From Marinobacter segnicrescens (GTDB taxonomy: Bacteria; Pseudomonadota; Gammaproteobacteria; Pseudomonadales; Oleiphilaceae), in contig NZ_FOHZ01000001.1 of assembly GCF_900111555.1 (NCBI RefSeq), positions 186,001 through 250,000 of the forward strand: a stretch of 64,000 bases of DNA, read 5' to 3'. Within the stretch, counting starts at the first letter, position 1. Each line of letters opens with the position of its first letter. The translations under genes and the position numbers were made by a program. Below are positions 28,308 through 37,781 of this stretch, in pieces. The notes below the pieces were generated by a model. The model was not told the origin of the DNA, did not search any database, and saw only the letters and a list, made by a program, of their open reading frames with translations.

Positions 28308-29447
28308 ATGTCTGCCAGCCACCAGCATCGCCTGGACGGAGAGTACCGCGCCGCCTCCCGGGTGACCGTCATCGGGATGATACTGGATGCCGTGCTTGGT
28401 CTCCTTAAATGTATCGTAGGGCTGCTGTTCAACTCCCAGGCATTGTTTGTGGACGGCATCCACTCTTTCACCGATGTGGCATCCGACCTGGTCGTCCTTG
28501 TGGTCATGAAGCTCTCCAGGAGGGGGCCAGACGCGGACCACCCTTATGGGCACCAGCGTTTCGAAACCCTTGGCACGATGATCCTGGGCAGCTTCCTGAT
28601 CGCGATTGGCGGCGCCCTCGCCTGGGACAACCTGTGGCGGGTACTCACGTCCAATGAACTGGCGATTCCTGGCTGGCCCGTACTGGTGATTGCAGCCCTG
28701 TCGATTCTCGGCAAGGAATGGATCTTCCGCTACACCCGTAAAGTGGGTGAAGAAATACGCTCGGACCTGATTGTCGCCAATGCCTGGCATAGCCGTACCG
28801 ACGCCTTTTCGTCGGTCGTCGTACTGGTGGGCGCCATAGGTGCCATGGCCGGCTTCCCCTGGCTTGACGCCCTGGCAGCTATCATCATTGCGATCATTAT
28901 TGCCCATGTTGGCTGGCAGTTTACCTGGAGCAGCGTCAGGGAGCTGGTGGATACCGGCCTATCTGACCAAGACACCCAGCGCCTGCGCTCTGCGGCCATG
29001 GAAACGGAGGGAGTACGGAATGTCCATGACCTGCGCAGCCGGCGCATGGGCAGCGATATCCTGGTGGATGTACACCTTGTGGTAAAGCCGGAAATCAGCG
29101 TGTCAGAAGGCCACCAGGTGGGCATGCAGGTCATCCGGCGCATGCGCGAAACCCTGCCTGAGATCCGCGACATCAATTTCCATATTGACGCCGAGAATGA
29201 CCAGCAAGGCATCATTACCAACCCCGAACTGCCGTCTCGCAAGTCGATCCGCGAGTGGTTACGCGGGCAGGTTCCGGAACTGGACAAAACCCGGCACCAC
29301 CTGCGCCTGCACTATCTTGGCAATCAGGTACACGTAGAGCTTTTCCTCGACGAATCCCCGCCACACCCCCTTTCTGGGGACACTGTGATGGCAAGGCTTG
29401 ACTCCCCCGCCTGGCTGGGCAGCCTGAGAGTCTGGCAGCCAGGCTGA
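28308..29447 (+). CDS. cation diffusion facilitator (CDF) family transporter
   Basis: The 379-residue membrane protein has about six helices. The metal-site pattern ALFVDGIHSFTDVASD appears in helix 2 (D49, D56, D60 region) and NAWHSRTDAFSS (HxxxD) in helix 5, as in CDF exporters. A cytoplasmic C-terminal domain includes VRNVHDLRSRRMGSDILVDV with the expected ferredoxin-like fold. CDF proteins export Zn, Fe, Mn or similar ions from the cytoplasm against protons. The C-terminal ~90 residues beyond the usual end are an extension of unknown role. AGGAG lies 6 nt before the ATG. Metal specificity cannot be assigned. Confidence 0.92.
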   Translation: MSASHQHRLDGEYRAASRVTVIGMILDAVLGLLKCIVGLLFNSQALFVDGIHSFTDVASDLVVLVVMKLSRRGPDADHPYGHQRFETLGTMILGSFLIAIGGALAWDNLWRVLTSNELAIPGWPVLVIAALSILGKEWIFRYTRKVGEEIRSDLIVANAWHSRTDAFSSVVVLVGAIGAMAGFPWLDALAAIIIAIIIAHVGWQFTWSSVRELVDTGLSDQDTQRLRSAAMETEGVRNVHDLRSRRMGSDILVDVHLVVKPEISVSEGHQVGMQVIRRMRETLPEIRDINFHIDAENDQQGIITNPELPSRKSIREWLRGQVPELDKTRHHLRLHYLGNQVHVELFLDESPPHPLSGDTVMARLDSPAWLGSLRVWQPG

Positions 29448-29488
29448 ATCCGGCCCACTATCGGGGAAACGATCCCAACTACGGCGGC

Positions 29489-30985
29489 CTACCGGCGCTT
29501 GGCCTCCATGCGGGAGAGAAATTCCTGCATGACAAGCGTGTAGAGTTCTCCCCCAAGGAACCTGTCTTCCACATCGGAGTCTATGCTGGGGTTGTCGTTC
29601 ACCTCGATCACCGCCACCCGGTTCCCGGATTGCTTGATGTCTACGCCATAGAGGCCATTGCCGATCAGCCGGGTTGCGTTCAGGGCAGCCTGGACCACGT
29701 TCCTGGGGACTTCGTAGGTGGGCAAGGTATCAAAGTCGCCGCTGTCCACCTGCTTGGCTTCCCCGTGCTGGTAGATCTGCCAGTGCCCCTTGACCATGAA
29801 ATACTTGCAGGCGTAGATGGCCCGCCCTCCGAGTACCCCGATACGCCAGTCGTAGTCGGTGTAGAGGTATTCCTGGGCCAGCACCAGTGCGGACTGGCGG
29901 AACAGGGTCTTCAGCGCTTCCCTCAGCTCTTTCTCGTCCCGGGCTTTGAGTACCCCTTTTGAAAACGCCCCGTCCGGGATCTTGACCACCACCGGCAAGC
30001 CCAGCTGCTCAATCACCTGGCTCGCTGCGTTTTTCTGGTCCTTTGACAGGATCAGCGTTCGTGGCGTAGGAACCTTGTTGGTTTTCAGCAGGTCCGCCAG
30101 GAACACTTTGTTGGTACAGCGCAGGATGGAAACCGGATCGTCAATCACCACCAGGCCTTCTGCCTCCGCCTTGCGGGCAAAACGATAGGTGTGGTGGTCA
30201 ATGGCCGTGGTCTCCCGGATAAACAGCCCGTCGTACTCCGGCAGGCGCATGTAATCCCGGCGGGTGATTCGCTCCACATTGATACCCAGCTTGCGCCCGG
30301 CCTTCTCGAAGCGGCCCAGGGCCACTTCGTCACTGGGGGGCATGTCTTCTTCCGGGTTGACCAGCATCGCCAGGTCGAAACGGTATCGCCTGCGGGTGCG
30401 GGGCTTGCGCCAGACGATACTACTGAACCGGTCCAGGGCTGCGGCGAAGGCATCCTGCTGGGCTTCCGTCAGGTCCGCCGGGGCACCCGGCTTCATGGCA
30501 TCAATCTGCCAACCCTTGCCTTTGCGGTACCGGAAGGACACTTCAAGGATCGGGCATGGAAAACGTTCAAAAAGGGCCCGCGCCACTGGCTTGAGATCGG
30601 GCACCTCGGCCTGGCCAAAGAAGGTGCGCACCCTTACATTACGGCCACCCTTGCTGTCCGGCACCTCATCCCTCGCTGCCTGGTCCAGCCACTGGATCAC
30701 TGAGGGATCCAACTCTTCCAGTTGCAGCGAGAACAAACCCTTGCGCCCCAGGTCATTCAGGGTCATGACCGAGGGCACCACGTGGTGGCCCCGGGCCTCT
30801 GCCAGCAGGGAACAGTAGTACCCCTGACTCAGGTAGCGGGCACTCTGGCAGAGGTTGATGACCCGTACCCGGCTGTGTGCCGGCGCTGAAAACTGCAGGT
30901 ACTGATCGAAGGTCAGCAGATCCTCACTGGGATAGTACGGCGCCCAGTCCCTGGCATGGTCCACAACAAGCAGCAATCGTGACAT
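29489..30985 (-). CDS. RimK-like ATP-grasp ligase with N-terminal RLAN-type domain (498 aa)
   Basis: The first ~190 residues (MSRLLLVVDHARDWAPYYPS, then NLCQSARYLSQGYYCSLLAE) match the domain found N-terminal to some RimK-like ligases. The rest is an ATP-grasp domain: LGLPVVVKIPDGAFSKGV with ATP-binding Lys, QEYLYTDYDWRIGVLG, and the metal-binding VAVIEVNDNPSIDSD. ATP-grasp ligases of this type join a carboxylate to an amine, often adding amino acids to peptides or proteins. The divergent neighbour encodes an acetyltransferase-peptidase fusion, a pairing proposed from comparative genomics as an amide-bond-making system. ATG 30985 is chosen with GGAGG 9 nt upstream. The product is unknown. Confidence 0.85.
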   Translation of the reverse strand: MSRLLLVVDHARDWAPYYPSEDLLTFDQYLQFSAPAHSRVRVINLCQSARYLSQGYYCSLLAEARGHHVVPSVMTLNDLGRKGLFSLQLEELDPSVIQWLDQAARDEVPDSKGGRNVRVRTFFGQAEVPDLKPVARALFERFPCPILEVSFRYRKGKGWQIDAMKPGAPADLTEAQQDAFAAALDRFSSIVWRKPRTRRRYRFDLAMLVNPEEDMPPSDEVALGRFEKAGRKLGINVERITRRDYMRLPEYDGLFIRETTAIDHHTYRFARKAEAEGLVVIDDPVSILRCTNKVFLADLLKTNKVPTPRTLILSKDQKNAASQVIEQLGLPVVVKIPDGAFSKGVLKARDEKELREALKTLFRQSALVLAQEYLYTDYDWRIGVLGGRAIYACKYFMVKGHWQIYQHGEAKQVDSGDFDTLPTYEVPRNVVQAALNATRLIGNGLYGVDIKQSGNRVAVIEVNDNPSIDSDVEDRFLGGELYTLVMQEFLSRMEAKRR

Positions 30986-31176
30986 CAGAAGAGGCCTCCC
31001 GGCCAGCACAGGCAAAGGCGTTCACCCGTGAACGCAATGTTGGCTACAGTAGTACCAGTAACCGGTTTCGGCAATCGTCACCGGATGCGTGCTTTTACGC
31101 ATGACAGGGCGCTATCCGGTACGAGCCCTGTCACCCATAATAGCGGCGTTTCCACCCTCTGCTGGCGGCTGTCACT

Positions 31177-32322
31177 ATGACCAGGACTACTTTCCGTAAC
31201 GCCTCACTGGCCGATATCGATGCCCTCGTCGCGCTGGAGAACCGGTGTTTCCGGGACGATCGTATTTCCCGCCGCAGTTTCCGCCGCTTTATCGATATGC
31301 CCCGTGATCGCCTGGTCCTGGCGGAACAGGGAGGAGAGCTGGCCGGCTACAGCCTGGTATTGATGAAAGCCAACACCCGCCTGGCCAGGATCTATTCCAT
31401 TGCGGTGGCCCCGGAACGACGCGGCGAAGGTCTGGGCGAAGCCCTGGTGCGGGAATCGGAGCGACAGGCTGCTGACGTCGGGCGTATTCTGATGCGCCTG
31501 GAAGTGCGCACCGATAACCATGGCGCGATCGCACTGTATGAGCGCCTGGGCTATCGTCAGTTCGGCACGCTGCGGGATTACTACGAGGATCACGGCGATG
31601 CGCTGCGGTTTGAGAGACGAATCCTGTTCTATGAGCCGTCTGCAGAATTCCCGGAGGTACCCTACTACCCCCAGACCACGGACTTTACCTGTGGCCCCGC
31701 ATCACTGTTGATGGCGATGGCGGCGGTAGCCCATGACCAATCCCTGACTACCCTGGAAGAGCTTCGCATCTGGCGGGAGGCCACTACCATCTTCATGCTC
31801 GCCGGGCACGGCGGTTGTGGCCCCCACGGCCTGGCCCTGGCCGCCTGGAATCGCGGTTACAACGCCACGGCATGGATCAGCCAGGAAGGCCCCCTGTTCC
31901 GGGAAACGGTGCGCAATGATGACAAGAAACGGGTTCTGGAGCTGGTCCATGAGGGTTTCCTGCACGACATCGGTCAGACCGGTATCGAGCTGCACCACGA
32001 CCCCCTGACCCTTGAAGAAATCGAACGGGCCCTGCGAGAAGGCCAGGTACCGGTGATACTGATCAGCACCTGGCAACTGAACCGCAGCCGGGTGCCCCAC
32101 TGGGTAACCGTCTGCGCCGTCGACGAGCAGTTCGTCTATCTCCATGACCCGGAAGTGGACGTCGAGGAAGGCGAAACCATCGCTGACAACCAGTATCTGC
32201 CTGTTGACCGCCGGATCTTCGACCGCATGTCCCGGTACGGGCGTAACCAGCCCCTGCAAGCGGCAGTCATCGTCGGCCCCAAACGCACCGGCGATGCCCG
32301 CATCAGCGGGACGTCAGCTTGA
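31177..32322 (+). CDS. GNAT acetyltransferase fused to a C39-like peptidase domain (381 aa)
   Basis: Residues about 1-150 are a RimI-like GNAT domain with the acetyl-CoA loop RRGEGLGEAL (81-90) and YERLGYRQFG. Residues about 160-350 are a papain-like C39-type domain with the nucleophile C172 in TTDFTCGPASLLMAMA, H308 in RVPHWVTVCAV and D324 in YLHDPE. All catalytic residues look intact. The fusion is cytoplasmic (no signal peptide). It is divergent from the ATP-grasp ligase gene; together they may build and trim or modify a peptide-like product. Its last 20 bp overlap, antisense, the end of the OmpA/MotB-like gene. Confidence 0.87.
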   Translation: MTRTTFRNASLADIDALVALENRCFRDDRISRRSFRRFIDMPRDRLVLAEQGGELAGYSLVLMKANTRLARIYSIAVAPERRGEGLGEALVRESERQAADVGRILMRLEVRTDNHGAIALYERLGYRQFGTLRDYYEDHGDALRFERRILFYEPSAEFPEVPYYPQTTDFTCGPASLLMAMAAVAHDQSLTTLEELRIWREATTIFMLAGHGGCGPHGLALAAWNRGYNATAWISQEGPLFRETVRNDDKKRVLELVHEGFLHDIGQTGIELHHDPLTLEEIERALREGQVPVILISTWQLNRSRVPHWVTVCAVDEQFVYLHDPEVDVEEGETIADNQYLPVDRRIFDRMSRYGRNQPLQAAVIVGPKRTGDARISGTSA

Positions 32323-33370
32323 TCTCGATGCGCCGGTTCTGGCGGAGAGCCTCTTCGGTACGGCCTTCCGCCACCGGGAAGAATTCACCGAAACCAGCGG
32401 CGGCCATGCGACCCTCCGGCACGCCCTTGTCCGCCAGGTAGCGCACAACCGCCACCGCCCTGGCCGTGGACAGCTCCCAGTTGGAGGGGAACTCTGCGGT
32501 ATTGATGGGAATCCGGTCGGTATGGCCATCAATTCGAAGAATCCAGTCGATATCGTCTGGTATGCGCCCAGCCACGTCGAGCAGCACGTTTGCCAGCTTG
32601 TCCAGCTCAGCCCGGCCGGATGGCCCCAGGTCTGCCGAACCGGAGCCAAACAGCAGCTCCGAGGGCAACAGGAAGCGGTCACCCACCACCCGGATGTTCT
32701 CATTATCCTGCAGGATTTCCCGCAGGCGCCCGAAGAATTCAGACTGGTAACGCTGCAACTGGTTGACCCGCTCCGCCAGCAGGGTATTCAGCCGCTGGCT
32801 GACTTCCTGCAATTCCGCCTCTTTCTCAGCCGTCTCAACCTCCTGCATCTCCAGTGCAGTGGCGATCTGCTGTAACTGGGCCTGTAGTTGGCCAATACGG
32901 TTGGACAGCTGCTGCAACATGGCCCGCTGGGTGGCCGAAAGCAGCTCCTTCTCGTCCAGCTGTTTACGGGCCCGGGCCACTGAATCCTCCAGCTCTGCGA
33001 TCTGCATGGACTGGGCCTCGATATCATTGAGCCGCCCCAGCGACTCGTCCCGGGCCTCTTCCAGCTCCACTTCCAGTTCATCATTCAGGGCCAGTGACGC
33101 CCCGAGCTGGTCCTGGACCCGCTGCATCTCCCGCTCAAGTGCCTCGGTTCGGCCCTGTTCCAGGCCCAGTAACGCAGAAATTTCCTGCAAGCGGCTGTTG
33201 AGGCGGGCCAACTCCGTGTCCCGGTCAGACAGGGTCTGGGAGAGGTAAAGCTGGCTGACCACATACACCAGCAACATGAAGATAACCAGCATCAGCAGGG
33301 ACGAGAGGGCGTCAACAAAGCCCGGCCAGATATTGACCGCACTGCGGTTGCGGCGTCGATAGCCGATCAT
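32303..33370 (-). CDS. MotB/ZorB-like protein with OmpA peptidoglycan-binding domain (355 aa)
   Basis: A single N-terminal membrane helix carries an Asp at its start (WPGFVDALSSLLMLVIFMLL, D20), the position of the proton-binding Asp of MotB and ZorB. About 190 residues of coiled coil follow (SRLQEISALLGLEQGRTEAL onward). A C-terminal OmpA domain (DDIDWILRIDGHTDRIPINT, ELSTARAVAVVRYL, RRIEIKLTSR) would bind peptidoglycan. With the MotA/ExbB-like protein encoded just upstream it should form an ion-driven membrane motor. No flagellar genes and no ZorC, D or E genes are adjacent, so the job of the motor is unknown. Confidence 0.88.
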   Translation of the reverse strand: MIGYRRRNRSAVNIWPGFVDALSSLLMLVIFMLLVYVVSQLYLSQTLSDRDTELARLNSRLQEISALLGLEQGRTEALEREMQRVQDQLGASLALNDELEVELEEARDESLGRLNDIEAQSMQIAELEDSVARARKQLDEKELLSATQRAMLQQLSNRIGQLQAQLQQIATALEMQEVETAEKEAELQEVSQRLNTLLAERVNQLQRYQSEFFGRLREILQDNENIRVVGDRFLLPSELLFGSGSADLGPSGRAELDKLANVLLDVAGRIPDDIDWILRIDGHTDRIPINTAEFPSNWELSTARAVAVVRYLADKGVPEGRMAAAGFGEFFPVAEGRTEEALRQNRRIEIKLTSR

Positions 33371-33376
33371 GGGCGC

Positions 33377-34180
33377 TTACTCCCGGTCCGCCAACTGGTC
33401 TCTGAGCCGCTGGTTTTCGACGGCCAGTCGCTCCAGGTCATCAGACGCCCGGGCCGGCTGGGCCTCCATGCTGTCGACACCACCCACCAGGTCGGTCACC
33501 CCGGTAAGCCACTCTTCCAGGTTGTCGTAAAACCGGTTCTGGGCATGCCCGGCCTGGATATCAAGGAACCCCAGGATGAGGGAGCCTCCAAGACCCAGCA
33601 GCGAGGAACTGAACGCGGTCCCCATGCCTTTGAGTGGCTCCTGCAAACCACCCTGGAGGTTTGCAAACACGGCACCAAAATCGCCCTGATCCATATTGAG
33701 GTCGCCAATCACCGCTCCAACCGCGTTAATCGTGCCAAGCAGGCCCCAGAAGGTACCAAGCAGGCCGAGAAAGACCAACAGGCTGATGAAATACCGGGTA
33801 ATTTCCCGCTGCTCGTCCATCCGGCTGTGGATGCCATCGAGCACCGTCCGCAGGGACAGGGTGGACAAGCGGAACTGGTCGCGCTTGGTGTCTTCTCCCA
33901 ACTGCCGGGCCAGTGGCTTCAGCAAGCGAGGCTCCTGGAGCACGGAGAGCCCGGAATGCCCGGTCCGAAACTGGGCTACCCAGCGCAGCTCGGGGAACAA
34001 CACGAGCACCTGGCGATAAGTGAGCACAATACCGACAAGGAGAACGAGGAGGATCAGCAGGTTGAATACCCAGTTCGCCATGAAGGCTGTCTGCAGCGGC
34101 CGGTAGATTGCCGCGCATACTGCCACCACAATGGCCAGGAAAAGGGACATCCAGAAAAGCGTGTGCTTCAGGTTACTCAT
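33377..34180 (-). CDS. MotA/TolQ/ExbB-like (ZorA-like) proton channel protein (267 aa)
   Basis: Two membrane helices near the N-terminus (FWMSLFLAIVVAVCAAIY; NLLILLVLLVGIVLTYRQVL) and two near the middle ([40 protein letters not shown]) match the MotA/TolQ/ExbB topology. A cytoplasmic segment lies between them and a short helical tail (ERLAVENQRLRDQLADRE) ends the protein. It lies 6 bp before the MotB-like gene, clearly one operon. Compared with ZorA of Zorya defence systems the long cytoplasmic tail is missing. Confidence 0.87.
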   Translation of the reverse strand: MSNLKHTLFWMSLFLAIVVAVCAAIYRPLQTAFMANWVFNLLILLVLLVGIVLTYRQVLVLFPELRWVAQFRTGHSGLSVLQEPRLLKPLARQLGEDTKRDQFRLSTLSLRTVLDGIHSRMDEQREITRYFISLLVFLGLLGTFWGLLGTINAVGAVIGDLNMDQGDFGAVFANLQGGLQEPLKGMGTAFSSSLLGLGGSLILGFLDIQAGHAQNRFYDNLEEWLTGVTDLVGGVDSMEAQPARASDDLERLAVENQRLRDQLADRE

Positions 34181-34299
34181 GCAGGAATACCGCGTGAAAG
34201 GTGGATGAGCCGGGTGCGCGACTGCGCATGCTTCCTAAGACTGGCAAGCCGCCCCCGGGAATGCAAGGCCTATAACGGCCATCCGGCGCGACGTCAATC

Positions 34300-36330
34300 T
34301 CAACCCAGACGAACGGCCGCCTCCTTCAGCTCCGAGATCTCGTCACGGATACGCGCCGCAGTCTCGAAGTCCAGGTCTGAAGCCGCCTTGTACATGTCGT
34401 CCTCCAGCCGGGTAATCTCCCTGAGCAGCTCCTCCGGTGATTTGCCCTTGGCCTTCACCTGGTATTTCTCGGCCTCCTCGGCGGCCTTCTGACCCGGCCG
34501 TTCGGCCCTGCGGCGACCACGTCCACCGCCTCCGGCGGCGCCTTCCATGATATCGGCGATCTTCTTGTTGAGGCCCTGCGGGGTAATACCGTGCTCCTCG
34601 TTAAACGCCGCCTGCTTCGCCCGGCGACGCTCGGTTTCGTCGATAGCCTTCTGCATGGACCCGGTGATCACATCACCATAGAGAATGGCCTTGCCATGAA
34701 CGTTCCGTGCCGCCCGGCCGATGGTCTGGATCAGCGACCGCTCCGACCGCAGGAAGCCCTCCTTGTCGGCATCCAGGATAGTGACCAGGGAAACCTCTGG
34801 CATATCCAGCCCTTCCCGCAACAGGTTGATACCCACCAGCACATCAAACTCACCCCGTCTCAGGTCACGGATGATCTCCACGCGCTCTACCGTGTCGATA
34901 TCCGAGTGCAGGTAACGTACCCGCACGTCATGCTCCATCAGGAAGTCAGTGAGATCTTCCGCCATGCGCTTGGTCAGGGTGGTAACCAGCACCCGTTCGT
35001 TAACGGCTACCCGTTCGCGGATCTCCCCGAGCAGGTCGTCCACCTGGGTGGAGGCAGGGCGTACCTCGATCTCGGGGTCCAGCAGACCGGTGGGGCGTAC
35101 CACCTGCTCCACCACCTGTCCGGCATGTTCTTCCTCGTACTTGGCCGGGGTGGCCGACACGAATATCATCTGGGGCGCAATCCGCTCCCACTCGTCGAAT
35201 CGCATGGGCCGGTTATCCAGCGCCGACGGCAGGCGGAAACCATATTCAACCAGGGTTTCCTTGCGGGAGCGGTCACCCTTGTACATCGCACCAATCTGGG
35301 GAATGGTCACGTGGGACTCGTCCACCACCAAGAGGGCATTGGGCGGAATGTAGTCGAATAATGTGGGCGGCGCTTCTCCGGGATTGCGGCCGGAGAGATA
35401 GCGACTGTAGTTCTCGATGCCGTTGCAATAACCCAGCTCCAGCATCATTTCGATATCGTAGCGGGTGCGCTCCTCCAGCCGCTGGGCTTCCACCAGGCGA
35501 TTGTTGTCCCGGAACTGTTTAAGCCGTTCATCCAGCTCTACCTTGATCTGCTCGATAGCACCCAACACCGTTTCCCTGGGGGTGACATAGTGTGTCTTGG
35601 GGTAAATGGTTACCCTCGGCACACGCCTTAACACTTCCCCCGTCAGCGGGTCGAAGTAGCTGAGGTTGTCCACCTCGTCGTCGAACAGCTCGATGCGGAT
35701 GGCCTCTTTCTCGGATTCGGCCGGAAATACATCGATGACATCACCGCGCACGCGGTAGTTGGCCCGGTGGAATTCCACATCATTGCGGGTGTACTGCAAC
35801 TCTGCCAGTCGCCGAAGGATGGTGCGCTGGTCAACCTGGTCGCCCCGGTCCAGGTGCAACATCATCTTCAGGTACGACTGGGGGTCACCCAGGCCGTAGA
35901 TGGAGGATACCGTCGCAACGATAATCGCATCTTCCCGCTCCAGCAGAGCCTTGGTTGCAGAGAGGCGCATCTGCTCAATGTGCTCGTTCACCGATGCATC
36001 CTTCTCGATAAACGTGTCGGAGGACGGGACATAGGCCTCAGGCTGGTAGTAGTCGTAGTAGGACACGAAGTACTCAACCGCATTGTCCGGAAAAAATTCC
36101 CGGAACTCCCCATACAATTGCGCCGCCAGGGTCTTGTTGTGCGCCATGACAATAGTTGGCCGCTGCACCCGCTCGATGACGTTGGCGATGGTGAAGGTCT
36201 TCCCCGAACCGGTCACCCCCAGCAGCGTCTGGTGGGCCAGCCCCGACTCGATGCCATCCACCAGGCCCTCGATGGCCTTCGGCTGGTCACCGGCCGGCTT
36301 GTAGGGAGAATCCACTCTGAACCTGGACAC
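34300..36330 (-). CDS. uvrB: excinuclease ABC subunit B (UvrB)
   Basis: The 676-residue helicase-like protein has Walker A GVTGSGKT (38-45), the beta-hairpin region [20 protein letters not shown], the DEAD-type [13 protein letters not shown] and motifs V/VI ([30 protein letters not shown]). The C-terminal UVR motif ([20 protein letters not shown]) binds UvrC. It loads on damaged DNA with UvrA in nucleotide excision repair. The start codon is GTG at 36330, supported by GGAGG 7 nt upstream. I found no clear SOS box by eye. Confidence 0.97.
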   Translation of the reverse strand: MSRFRVDSPYKPAGDQPKAIEGLVDGIESGLAHQTLLGVTGSGKTFTIANVIERVQRPTIVMAHNKTLAAQLYGEFREFFPDNAVEYFVSYYDYYQPEAYVPSSDTFIEKDASVNEHIEQMRLSATKALLEREDAIIVATVSSIYGLGDPQSYLKMMLHLDRGDQVDQRTILRRLAELQYTRNDVEFHRANYRVRGDVIDVFPAESEKEAIRIELFDDEVDNLSYFDPLTGEVLRRVPRVTIYPKTHYVTPRETVLGAIEQIKVELDERLKQFRDNNRLVEAQRLEERTRYDIEMMLELGYCNGIENYSRYLSGRNPGEAPPTLFDYIPPNALLVVDESHVTIPQIGAMYKGDRSRKETLVEYGFRLPSALDNRPMRFDEWERIAPQMIFVSATPAKYEEEHAGQVVEQVVRPTGLLDPEIEVRPASTQVDDLLGEIRERVAVNERVLVTTLTKRMAEDLTDFLMEHDVRVRYLHSDIDTVERVEIIRDLRRGEFDVLVGINLLREGLDMPEVSLVTILDADKEGFLRSERSLIQTIGRAARNVHGKAILYGDVITGSMQKAIDETERRRAKQAAFNEEHGITPQGLNKKIADIMEGAAGGGGRGRRRAERPGQKAAEEAEKYQVKAKGKSPEELLREITRLEDDMYKAASDLDFETAARIRDEISELKEAAVRLG

Positions 36331-36473
36331 TGATTTACCTCCACCCTTGCGGGAAACTTATCGTTGCGAATCTCTCATGGTAACATCCACGGGTTAAACA
36401 GCCCGTGTTGACGGCTCTGTGCCGCCACATGGCCGCTGCAGCCCTCTCAGACGCATCTTTAAGGAGCGCAAGT

Positions 36474-37658
36474 TTGGACCTTCAACTTTCCACCCGTGTA
36501 CAGGCCATCAAGCCATCCCCCACCCTCGCTGTCACCAATAAGGCAGCGGAACTCAAGGCCGCAGGCCAGGACATCATCGGCCTGGGTGCCGGGGAACCGG
36601 ATTTCGATACCCCTGACCACATCAAGGAAGCGGCCATCGAGGCCATCCGTAACGGTCAGACCAAATACACTGCAGTGGATGGTACTCCCGCGCTGAAGAA
36701 AGCGATCATCGCCAAGTTCAAGCGGGACAACGGTCTGGACTACGAGCCGAACCAGGTACTGGTATCCAGTGGTGGCAAGCAGAGCTTTTTCAACCTGGCA
36801 CTTGCCACACTGAACCCCGGCGACGAAGCCATTATCCCTGCCCCCTACTGGGTTTCCTACCCGGACATGGTGCTGGTGGCGGAAGGCAAGCCGGTCATTA
36901 TTGAAACCAGCGCTGACACCCGGTTCAAGATCACCCCGGAGCAGCTCGAAAACGCCATTACCGACCGCACCCGTCTGTTCGTTATCAACAGTCCCTCCAA
37001 CCCCAGCGGTATGGCGTACTCCATGGAAGAGCTGCAGGCCATTGGTGAGGTGCTGAAGAAGCACCCGAACATCATGGTCGCCACCGATGACATGTACGAG
37101 CCGATCCTGTGGACCGGGAAGCCTTTCTGCAACATCCTTAACGCCACACCGGAGCTGTACGACCGCACCTTCGTACTCAACGGGGTGTCCAAGGCTTACT
37201 CCATGACCGGCTGGCGGATCGGCTACGCCGCAGGGCCTGCCAAGGTTATCGGCGCCATGAAGAAAATCCAGTCCCAGAGCACCTCCAACCCGGCGTCCAT
37301 CTCTCAGGCTGCGGCCCAGGCAGCACTGGATGGCGACCAGGCCTGTGTCGGCGAAATGGTGAAAGCTTTCCGGGAACGTCATGATTACCTGGTAAAGGCC
37401 CTGAACGAGCTGCCAGGCGTCGAGTGCCTGGAGGGTGACGGCACCTTCTACGTGTTCCCGAGCTTCCAGGGCGCTATCGAGAAAACCCCGAACGTTTCCG
37501 ACGATGTGGAAATGGCGGAGGTTCTGCTCAAGGGCGCCGGCGTGGCACTGGTTCCAGGCTCGGCATTCGGTTGCCCGGGCCATATGCGGCTGAGCTTCGC
37601 CACCAGTATGGATGTTCTGAAGGAGGCGGTTACCCGCCTGAAGAAGGCGCTATCATAA
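36474..37658 (+). CDS. PLP-dependent aminotransferase, class I (aspartate aminotransferase-like)
   Basis: The 394-residue protein starts at TTG 36474 (LDLQLSTRVQAIKPSPTLAV), chosen because AAGGAG is 7 nt upstream; the frame is open to 36405. Motifs are GLGAGEPDFDTPDHIK, FVINSPSNPSGMAYS and the PLP Schiff-base Lys in VLNGVSKAYSMTGWRIGYAA. This is the subgroup Ib aspartate aminotransferase type, which may also use prephenate. It converts aspartate and 2-oxoglutarate to oxaloacetate and glutamate. It stands alone on the plus strand between uvrB and tRNA-Asn. Confidence 0.93.
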   Translation: MDLQLSTRVQAIKPSPTLAVTNKAAELKAAGQDIIGLGAGEPDFDTPDHIKEAAIEAIRNGQTKYTAVDGTPALKKAIIAKFKRDNGLDYEPNQVLVSSGGKQSFFNLALATLNPGDEAIIPAPYWVSYPDMVLVAEGKPVIIETSADTRFKITPEQLENAITDRTRLFVINSPSNPSGMAYSMEELQAIGEVLKKHPNIMVATDDMYEPILWTGKPFCNILNATPELYDRTFVLNGVSKAYSMTGWRIGYAAGPAKVIGAMKKIQSQSTSNPASISQAAAQAALDGDQACVGEMVKAFRERHDYLVKALNELPGVECLEGDGTFYVFPSFQGAIEKTPNVSDDVEMAEVLLKGAGVALVPGSAFGCPGHMRLSFATSMDVLKEAVTRLKKALS

Positions 37659-37678
37659 GCGTTGACGATTGGCTTTCG

Positions 37679-37709
37679 GTGCCCGCATGGGGAATCTTCA
37701 GCGGGCACC
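37679..37709 (+). terminator. inverted repeat after the aminotransferase gene
   Basis: GGTGCCCGC (37679-37687) and GCGGGCACC (37701-37709) form a 9-bp stem with a 13-nt loop, 20 bp after the stop codon. It is followed by AAAAAGTCTTTT, not a continuous T-run, so termination strength is uncertain. Confidence 0.5.
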
Positions 37710-37728
37710 AAAAAGTCTTTTGAAAGGG

Positions 37729-37757
37729 TTGACGAGGGGGTACCGGCTCTTTAATAT
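37729..37757 (+). promoter_or_regulatory. sigma-70 promoter of tRNA-Asn copy 2
   Basis: TTGACG (37729-37734), 17-nt spacer and TAATAT (37752-37757), followed by a GC-rich ACGCGCC. It repeats the arrangement of the copy 1 promoter. Confidence 0.85.
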
Positions 37758-37781
37758 ACGCGCCTCGTCGACATCGACTGT

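Noticed and set aside
32303-34180. Complete Zorya defence system
   Set aside because: Only ZorA/ZorB-like genes are present; neighbours are a GNAT/C39 protein and uvrB, not ZorC, ZorD or ZorE, and the ZorA-like tail is short.
36459-37583. 374-aa minus-strand frame opposite the aminotransferase
   Set aside because: Antisense shadow of a gene with complete PLP motifs.
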